Shown here: in pieces, positions 1-5,210 of the stretch
Layout: every line of letters begins with the position of its first letter
How positions within the stretch are numbered: the first letter of the stretch is position 1
Assembly: GCA_028694305.1 (NCBI GenBank)
Contig: JAQUTO010000064.1
Location: 1-5,210 of the forward strand
Reading direction: 5' to 3'
Length of the DNA stretch: 5,210 bases
Source: Bacilli bacterium
GTDB lineage: Bacteria > Bacillota_I > Bacilli_A > RFN20 > UBA1709
Notes under the pieces: model-generated
Database searches by the model: none
Seen by the model: the letters and a program-made list of their open reading frames with translations, nothing else
Told to the model about the DNA's origin: nothing
Position numbers and translations under genes: made by a program

Positions 1-483
1 CCCAATTAATTTAGGAGTATGAATCTCAATAAAATCTTTCTTGAGTAGGAATTCCCGGCATTTATTCACAAAATATGATTGAACTTTAAACATTAAAGTA
101 TTCTTATCAGTTCTAAGATCAATCCAACGGTAATCAAGCCGCAAATCGATATTAGTTTCTTCACCCTTAGGTGCCACGATTGGAGAAGGATCAGCGATAC
201 TATCAATCACTACAGTATCAGGATACATTTCCATTCCATTCAGTTTGACATAATCACTCTTAACGATAACCCCTTCAGCTTCAATAACAGAATCAAGCGT
301 AATCTTAGCTAAAGTTTCTTCCATTTCAGGGTGTTTTTCTTTTTCAATTGTTAATTGTAACTTGCCCGAAATATCTCTTAAAACAATAAAGCACATGGCT
401 TTCTTGTTACGAATAGATTCAACAAAACCAGCTACATGGTTAGTAGTGCCAAGTTGAATATCTTTTAACATAACTCTTTTCAT
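1..483 (-). CDS. aspS: Aspartyl-tRNA synthetase, archaeal/eukaryote type, N-terminal 161 codons (3' end beyond the window)
   Basis: This class II aminoacyl-tRNA synthetase charges tRNA with aspartate in the cytoplasm. The open part begins MKRVMLKDIQLG. Residues about 15-100 form the anticodon-binding OB fold (HVAGFVESIRNKKAM, then FIVLRDISGKLQLTI). From about 116 the catalytic domain begins with LDYRWIDLRT, and class II motif 1 appears as FIEIHTPKLIG at 151-161. IHTPK and LDYRWIDLR resemble archaeal/eukaryotic AspRS (about 430 residues) rather than the longer bacterial form with a GAD insert; asparaginyl-tRNA synthetase is the main alternative and fits less well. The frame is open to the left edge, so about two thirds of the protein, including motifs 2 and 3, is missing. 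The start is supported by GAGGT 7 bases upstream. Some bacterial enzymes of this type also charge tRNA-Asn for GatCAB; by my alignment the position of the discriminating Trp26 of the Thermococcus enzyme is Glu22 and the Lys85 position is Lys80, so specificity is left open. Confidence 0.85.
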   Translation of the reverse strand, partial: MKRVMLKDIQLGTTNHVAGFVESIRNKKAMCFIVLRDISGKLQLTIEKEKHPEMEETLAKITLDSVIEAEGVIVKSDYVKLNGMEMYPDTVVIDSIADPSPIVAPKGEETNIDLRLDYRWIDLRTDKNTLMFKVQSYFVNKCREFLLKKDFIEIHTPKLIG

Positions 484-490
484 ATTTACG

Positions 491-495
491 ACCTC
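491..495 (-). promoter_or_regulatory. Ribosome binding site that fixes the start of the aspartyl-tRNA synthetase gene
   Basis: GAGGT on the minus strand lies 7 bases before the ATG at 481-483, a good Shine-Dalgarno match at normal spacing. It favours this ATG over the second in-frame ATG, four codons downstream at 469-471. Confidence 0.7.
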
Positions 496-511
496 GCTTT
501 ATAACAAACTA

Positions 512-540
512 ATTATACTCACAAAAGACTAGCAAAACAA
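512..540 (-). promoter_or_regulatory. Probable sigma-A type promoter for the aspartyl-tRNA synthetase gene
   Basis: A perfect TATAAT on the minus strand (512-517) is preceded by TTGTTT (535-540) with a 17-base spacer, the optimal distance. The -35 box starts immediately after the TAG at 541-543. The predicted start of transcription, near 505, gives a leader of about 20 bases before the ATG. No hairpin with a T-run is seen between the two genes, so read-through from the upstream gene could also contribute. This is judged by eye. Confidence 0.6.
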
Positions 541-807
541 CTATTTATAGAAGGCGTAATTGTTTTTGCCGGAGTCTTTAACTTTGTATAAAGCTTTATC
601 AACATGATGATATAAACTGGTAAAGTCTTCCCCGTCTTGTGGATATAAAGCAATCCCAATACTTGGTGAGACCTTAATCTTTGGCCCAACCAAACCTGGA
701 ATTGCAGCTACCAATTTCTTGGCACACTCTTCAATTTCCTGAATATCCTTTGGATGTGGTAAGTAAATTAAGAATTCATCGCCACCCAACCGACAATATA
801 AAGCATC
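541..807 (-). pseudogene. Detached C-terminal part of the second GGDEF domain, downstream of an in-frame TAG
   Basis: These 88 codons plus stop continue the frame of the large upstream gene directly after TAG 808-810. They begin DALYCRL, followed by GGDEF at 772-786, and include SIGIALYPQDG and the end-of-domain run DKALYKVKDSGKNNY, so they complete a canonical diguanylate cyclase domain. No ATG or GTG lies in this frame. The only early start-like codon is TTG at 787-789, immediately before GGDEF; the nearest AGGA is 16 bases before it, too far for a ribosome site. Initiation there would also leave out the N-terminal half of the fold. Independent translation is therefore unlikely, and this is best read as the remnant 3' end of the large gene. 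No frameshift or second internal stop is seen, so the break is either recent, a sequence error, or read through. The I-site RxxD is absent: the matching positions are D1466 and A1469 in full-length numbering. Confidence 0.85.
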
Positions 808-810
808 CTA
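808..810 (-). other. In-frame TAG (amber) codon interrupting the second GGDEF domain
   Basis: On the minus strand the codons read GTT GAT TAG GAT GCT, giving FVD, stop, DALYCRLGGDEF. The stop takes the place of residue 1467, eight positions before GGDEF. GGDEF proteins vary in this stretch, so the lost residue could be Gln, Lys, Glu or another codon one base from TAG. Homology continues in the same frame on both sides, so this is a single-codon lesion rather than a frameshift. Confidence 0.9.
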
Positions 811-3800
811 ATCAACAAAGAGGGTCTTTAAGCCTTTACCAATCTTTTGAATAACAACATCGCCATAAGCATGACCATAAGTATCATTAATAGACTTAAA
901 ATTATCTAAATCCATTAAAAACATTGCCGCTAGTTCTGGTGGAGTCTTGCTCTCAATTCTTTCTTTTATCCGAGTTGCAAAAGCATCGCGGTTATACAAT
1001 TCTGTTAGAGTATCGCGCTCCGCCTTTTCTCTTAATAATATTTCTTGGTTATTATCTCTAAACGAGATGATGGCTGAGACTGGTTTCTTGTCATTATCTT
1101 TAACTAATGCAGCCTTACCACCAACCCAACGCCAACCAGCTGGGAAGCGATATTGGAAAGAGACCGTTTGTTGGTCATAACCCGCCTGAATATGTTCAAA
1201 GAATAGACGATAACGCTCTACATGTTCTTTCTTAATATAGCCACCCTTGATGAGACTATCTGGAATATTATTCATACTAACAGGAATTCCTTCCCTTTTT
1301 GCCACTCTATCATCAAGAGTTAAAATCTTACGTTTAATATCATACTTAGCTATGATATTGCCACTTAAAGAAGCTGCTAATTCAAATTCTCTTGAGTTTT
1401 TACGAGCTTCTTCTTGGGCAGCCACCCGCTTTGTGATATCAACAAGGGTAACGTAATACCAAACTTTACCCTCATCATCAATGACCTTAACACCCTCATC
1501 GTGGAAACAATGTAAACGGCCATCATTATCTTCAATTCTGAAGTCAAATTTACCGATACTTCCTTGGCCTTCTTGGGCTTCAATATCGCGCATGACTCTT
1601 TCTCGGTCTGCGCTATAAACCATTTCATTAAAACTATTATGGAATTTAAGTCTAAATTCAGCTTCAGTATAACCGAGTGAGGTCACCAAGTTATTGTTGA
1701 TATAAGCAAAATTTCCATTCTCAGCCGAGTACTTCATAAGGCCACTCGGGACAACTCGTAATAAGTTATCCAATTCTTTTAAGGAAGCATCATCAGTTGC
1801 AATCTTCTGCAAGAAATCACGTCGCGTTAATAAGACAGAAACAGAGTTCCCTAAAACCTTCATTCTTTCTACATTCTTAGCTAAGGATGGTTTTGGATTA
1901 TTGGTGCCCATAAACGCGATTAATTTACCTTCACGCCAAATTGGACCCCAGACCAAAGAATGAACGTTTTGTTTCAACATTAATTCTTTTAGTTCAAGAT
2001 TCGTGGTCATTTTAGAAACATCTGGGATAATCACAAAACGATCTTTAGAAAGCATTTCTAGAAGATCAAAAACCTCAGTGTAACGAACTGTTCCAATTAC
2101 TTCTTGATCATCGTTAACTCCTTCTTTATGAACTTCATAATTACAGGAGAAGACTTGTTTAGAATAATCCAACTCAACAATAAAGGCTCGATCACATTGG
2201 AAATAATCAAGCATACTATAAAGAATGTAATCAATACTCTTTTCAAAGTTCGGTTGATTTTGGATATAATTGGTAGCATTTGTAATCACATTTAATTGTT
2301 CTTGAGTATCTTTTTCTTGTGAAATATCGTTCACGATTGAAACTAGAACTCTCTTGTTATTCCCCCACATAGTGCTTAAGGAAGTGCTACATTTAACGTT
2401 GATAATACTGCCATCTTTCTTTAATGCCCGATACTCAAAAGAAGTTGGAGTTCCATTTAAGAGGACCTCCCGACCTTTACTAACTACAGTAGCGACGTCA
2501 TCTGGCATAATTAAAGAAATCAAATCCACTTTGCTTTCTTCATATTCCTCTTTGGTATAACCATAAGTACTGTAGTATTGATCATTAGCATATAATAAAT
2601 TCATTTTACCTTCGTCATTAACAGCAACAGCGGATAACCCACCATTCACACTTTGGATAATACCTTCCATTCTAGAAGCCATTTCCATCGACTCTTGTTT
2701 ACTGAGCGTAATATCAGTAATATCGTTATAAAAAACTATATACACCATTTTTTCATCATCATCGGAAACAAAGTTATCAACATTACAAGACAGCCAACGA
2801 ATTTCCCCACTAGGGCGAACCACTCTAAAATCAAGATGATGAGGGTTCTTGCCTTCAATTACTTGTTTATAAGCCGCATCTAACAATGGCTGATCATCAG
2901 GATGAACCATTGTAAATACTCCTTTATATTTCGATAAGTAGTCTTTTTTTGCAACACCCAAAATATCAAAATAATGTTGATTAGTGAAAACGTATTTTAA
3001 GGTTTTACCCATAACTTCAAAAGCGGCCACTCCACCATGAATATTTTCAACAATAGAGTTCAAACGCTTCGCCATATTGAGTTTCTTCTCATTGGCTTCT
3101 CGCTCTTTTTTACGAGCCAATCTCTCTTTAGTTTTATTGGCCATCATGCAATAGAAAATATAACGATCTCCGGATTTAGCAATTAGGCGTATTGTCAACT
3201 CTAAATATAAATAATATTTCTTGTTCTTGACTGTTTTGACCAGTGTAAGTTCACAAGTTTCTTCTTTCTTGCTCTCGATTGCTTTATTCAAAGTCTCAAA
3301 GTAGAGTTTATTACTGGCTTGACTAGTAAATTGCTCTGGTGATTCATTATTAAAGAAAGTAAAAGAGAATGGATAGTCAAAAATCGCTTCATAGTTTCTA
3401 TTGTAACGCAAAAGCTCAGTTCGATTATCATGATACTCGAAAATACAAGCACCACCGACATAACTATTAAAGATTAAGGTTTCTTGGGACTCAGCATCCC
3501 AGAAAGCATTACTATCGAAGTTATCAAGTTTGTCAAAATCTAACGATTTTGGTGCAACTTTAGAACCTATAATCAATTTCTCAAAATCAGCCATTGGAAT
3601 AGGTTTAGCATACAAGTAGCCTTGAATAATTGAACAACCAACTGAAAGCAAATAATCTGCTTGGAATTGCTTATCAACACCTTCAGCAATAACTTGCATA
3701 CCTAACCAGTGAGTCATTCTAATCACAGATTCAATGATAGAACCACTCCGTCTAGTATTCTCAGTATCTTCGAAGAAACCCATATCAAGTTTAACAATGG

Positions 3801-5208
3801 AAGCACGAACATCCTTTAAAACATTCAAGGATGAATAGCCACTGCCAAAGTCATCAATTTCAATAGTAAAACCCTCATCAATCAGGTCGTTAACGAGGTG
3901 TACTACTCGTCTTTCTTTATCCTCGAAGGCGGATTCAGTAACTTCTAAGCGAAATAAAGACTTCGGAACTTCATACTTTTTAAGTAATTCATGAATTACT
4001 TTCTTGAAATCTGGTTGCAAAATATCATACCTTGAGACATTCACTGAAATAGGAATAGGCGTTAGGCCTTGTTTAGTCCATTTTTGAATATTCTTGCAGA
4101 CTTCTTCCCAAATATATTTATCAAGTTCATAGATGAAGCCATTCTTTTCAAAGATTGGAATGAATTCAATTGGTGGAATCACTTTGCCATTCTTAATCCA
4201 TCTTGCTAAAGCTTCTGCTCCGACTATAGTGTTTGTCGTCGCATCATATTGAGCTTGATACCAAGCAGTAAATTCTCCGCGTTTTAGATCTATGGACATT
4301 TCATTAACAACGCGTTGTTCTTGAAGTAATTTATCTCTCATCTTATCTGTGTAATCAGCTAAGTAAACGCCATAAAGCCCCTTGATTGATTCTTCTGCCA
4401 AAGTTGCTCTATCACACATAATCTCAACTGGAATACTCTTATCTTGCACAAAATAATGACCAATCTTGATATTAACAGGATGGGCAATGATTAAACTTTG
4501 AGTAACTCTCTTTTGATATAATTTGGTAATTTTTGTATCAATTTCTTTAGCTGGATAAAGCATTGAAAAAAGGTCAGCCATATAGCGACACGCAATGCCA
4601 CCCACCTTTGTCACATAAGTTTGAAGTTTATCAGCTAGTTCTTTTAAGACGGCATCACCAGTAGATGTGCCATATTGGTCATTGATAACTTTAAAACTAT
4701 CAATGTCAAAACAAGATAAAACGTAATAACCTGGTTTCTGCGCATCAATCAACTTTTTGGCTTCAATAAAGAACCCGGCTCGATTGAGTAAACCAGTTAA
4801 ATAGTCTCTTTGTAAAGAGCCTGCTAGTTGTGGGTGAAGTCCAAATTCGATGGCACCCTTAACAATATTTGAAATAATTTGTTTGTCATATGGCTTAACT
4901 AAGAAGCCATTGGCTCCGAGTTTAATTCCTTCTAGATATTCATTCCCCTGAGTTGTAGTTACTACCAAAAGAGGTAAAGGGGCTAAAGAAAGATCATTAC
5001 GAATTGCATTAACAAATTCTTGCCCTTTATCTAAATCATGAGTTAGATCACATATTACAAGTGCAATTTCATTTTGTTTATTTTTTAAAAGGCTTAAACC
5101 TTTAGACATCGTTGAACAAGTAAAGCAAGTATAGGACGCGCTTAAAATAGTAACTAGTTCTTTACTACCTTGTCGCTGGGTGTTAAAAATCAATACATTA
5201 AGCCCCAT
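808..5208 (-). CDS. Multidomain c-di-GMP signalling protein: REC, degenerate GGDEF, active-looking EAL, PAS/GAF sensor array, C-terminal GGDEF cut by a stop
   Basis: This 1466-residue cytoplasmic protein has no visible signal peptide or membrane segment, and probably degrades c-di-GMP to pGpG. Approximate domains: REC 1-125 (D54, T85, K105 present, but N9-T10 replace the usual acidic pair); GGDEF 132-290 with signature MADLF at 210-214, so likely no cyclase; EAL 300-548; atypical PAS-like 573-692; helical linker near 693-715; PAS 715-836 and 846-966; GAF 980-1130; PAS 1140-1262 and 1272-1390; start of a second GGDEF from 1397. EAL catalytic residues E332, N390, E422, E425, D452, D453, K473, E509 and Q529 are all present, with the same spacing as in RocR. 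The second GGDEF keeps D1433, N1441 and D1450, then ends at TAG 808-810 before its signature motif. The ATG at 5206-5208 fits a REC N-terminus (LNVLIFN as first strand), but only two bases lie upstream, so its ribosome site is unseen and an earlier start cannot be excluded. Domain calls are firm; ligands and output are unknown. Confidence 0.9.
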   Translation of the reverse strand: MGLNVLIFNTQRQGSKELVTILSASYTCFTCSTMSKGLSLLKNKQNEIALVICDLTHDLDKGQEFVNAIRNDLSLAPLPLLVVTTTQGNEYLEGIKLGANGFLVKPYDKQIISNIVKGAIEFGLHPQLAGSLQRDYLTGLLNRAGFFIEAKKLIDAQKPGYYVLSCFDIDSFKVINDQYGTSTGDAVLKELADKLQTYVTKVGGIACRYMADLFSMLYPAKEIDTKITKLYQKRVTQSLIIAHPVNIKIGHYFVQDKSIPVEIMCDRATLAEESIKGLYGVYLADYTDKMRDKLLQEQRVVNEMSIDLKRGEFTAWYQAQYDATTNTIVGAEALARWIKNGKVIPPIEFIPIFEKNGFIYELDKYIWEEVCKNIQKWTKQGLTPIPISVNVSRYDILQPDFKKVIHELLKKYEVPKSLFRLEVTESAFEDKERRVVHLVNDLIDEGFTIEIDDFGSGYSSLNVLKDVRASIVKLDMGFFEDTENTRRSGSIIESVIRMTHWLGMQVIAEGVDKQFQADYLLSVGCSIIQGYLYAKPIPMADFEKLIIGSKVAPKSLDFDKLDNFDSNAFWDAESQETLIFNSYVGGACIFEYHDNRTELLRYNRNYEAIFDYPFSFTFFNNESPEQFTSQASNKLYFETLNKAIESKKEETCELTLVKTVKNKKYYLYLELTIRLIAKSGDRYIFYCMMANKTKERLARKKEREANEKKLNMAKRLNSIVENIHGGVAAFEVMGKTLKYVFTNQHYFDILGVAKKDYLSKYKGVFTMVHPDDQPLLDAAYKQVIEGKNPHHLDFRVVRPSGEIRWLSCNVDNFVSDDDEKMVYIVFYNDITDITLSKQESMEMASRMEGIIQSVNGGLSAVAVNDEGKMNLLYANDQYYSTYGYTKEEYEESKVDLISLIMPDDVATVVSKGREVLLNGTPTSFEYRALKKDGSIINVKCSTSLSTMWGNNKRVLVSIVNDISQEKDTQEQLNVITNATNYIQNQPNFEKSIDYILYSMLDYFQCDRAFIVELDYSKQVFSCNYEVHKEGVNDDQEVIGTVRYTEVFDLLEMLSKDRFVIIPDVSKMTTNLELKELMLKQNVHSLVWGPIWREGKLIAFMGTNNPKPSLAKNVERMKVLGNSVSVLLTRRDFLQKIATDDASLKELDNLLRVVPSGLMKYSAENGNFAYINNNLVTSLGYTEAEFRLKFHNSFNEMVYSADRERVMRDIEAQEGQGSIGKFDFRIEDNDGRLHCFHDEGVKVIDDEGKVWYYVTLVDITKRVAAQEEARKNSREFELAASLSGNIIAKYDIKRKILTLDDRVAKREGIPVSMNNIPDSLIKGGYIKKEHVERYRLFFEHIQAGYDQQTVSFQYRFPAGWRWVGGKAALVKDNDKKPVSAIISFRDNNQEILLREKAERDTLTELYNRDAFATRIKERIESKTPPELAAMFLMDLDNFKSINDTYGHAYGDVVIQKIGKGLKTLFVD

Positions 5209-5210
5209 GC

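Noticed and set aside
484..540. Possible terminator or riboswitch/T-box in the intergenic gap before the tRNA synthetase gene
   Set aside because: The gap is only 57 bases, with no stable inverted repeat plus T-run and no room for a T-box leader; a promoter and ribosome site account for it.
787..789. TTG as an independent start for a small GGDEF-containing protein
   Set aside because: It begins immediately at GGDEF, lacks the N-terminal half of the fold, and has no Shine-Dalgarno at useful spacing; a cut gene explains it better.
947..1180. Plus-strand open frame of 77 codons
   Set aside because: It lies antisense within conserved PAS/GGDEF coding sequence and its translation shows no recognisable domain.
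1247..1456. Plus-strand open frame of 69 codons
   Set aside because: Antisense shadow of the fourth and fifth PAS domains; no recognisable domain.
1377..1628. Minus-strand open frame of 83 codons in another frame
   Set aside because: Overlaps the conserved fourth PAS domain out of frame; no family features.
2097..2295. Overlapping open frames on both strands, one with hydrophobic stretches resembling a small membrane protein
   Set aside because: Both overlap the GAF domain coding sequence; the hydrophobicity arises from AT-rich codons read out of frame.
2354..2883. Two plus-strand open frames (2354-2560 and 2653-2883)
   Set aside because: Antisense to the second and third PAS domains; no recognisable product.

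Overview
The window is AT-rich, and every supported gene lies on the minus strand, read right to left. It holds one very long cyclic-di-GMP signalling gene, broken near its 3' end by an in-frame TAG, followed after 57 bases by the first 161 codons of an aspartyl-tRNA synthetase gene that runs off the left edge. The low GC, the Shine-Dalgarno and TATAAT signals, the archaeal/eukaryote-type AspRS and the cytoplasmic multi-PAS GGDEF/EAL protein fit an uncultured-type low-GC Bacillota, perhaps from the gut or rumen. That placement is an inference; no 16S rRNA or other strong marker is present. Tryptophan is encoded by TGG, and there is no sign of the Mycoplasma code.

Layout from right to left: 5208 to 808 encodes 1466 residues in the order REC, degenerate GGDEF, EAL, atypical PAS-like domain, PAS, PAS, GAF, PAS, PAS, first part of a second GGDEF. 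A TAG at 808-810 stops translation inside that second GGDEF domain. The same frame then stays open from 807 to 544 and encodes the rest of the domain, including the GGDEF signature, ending at TAG 541-543. Without the internal stop the protein would be about 1555 residues. A plausible promoter (512-540) and ribosome binding site (491-495) sit between this gene and the aspartyl-tRNA synthetase start at 483.

Functionally, the EAL domain keeps all of its catalytic residues at the spacing of known active c-di-GMP phosphodiesterases. The first GGDEF domain is degenerate. The second has the residues of an active diguanylate cyclase but is cut by the stop codon. As written, the gene should give a c-di-GMP-degrading protein with a long sensory tail and no cyclase. 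If the stop is an error or is read through, it would be a bifunctional enzyme. The aspartyl-tRNA synthetase is a housekeeping gene and probably only a chance neighbour. I see no mobile element, CRISPR array, RNA gene or new multi-gene system here.
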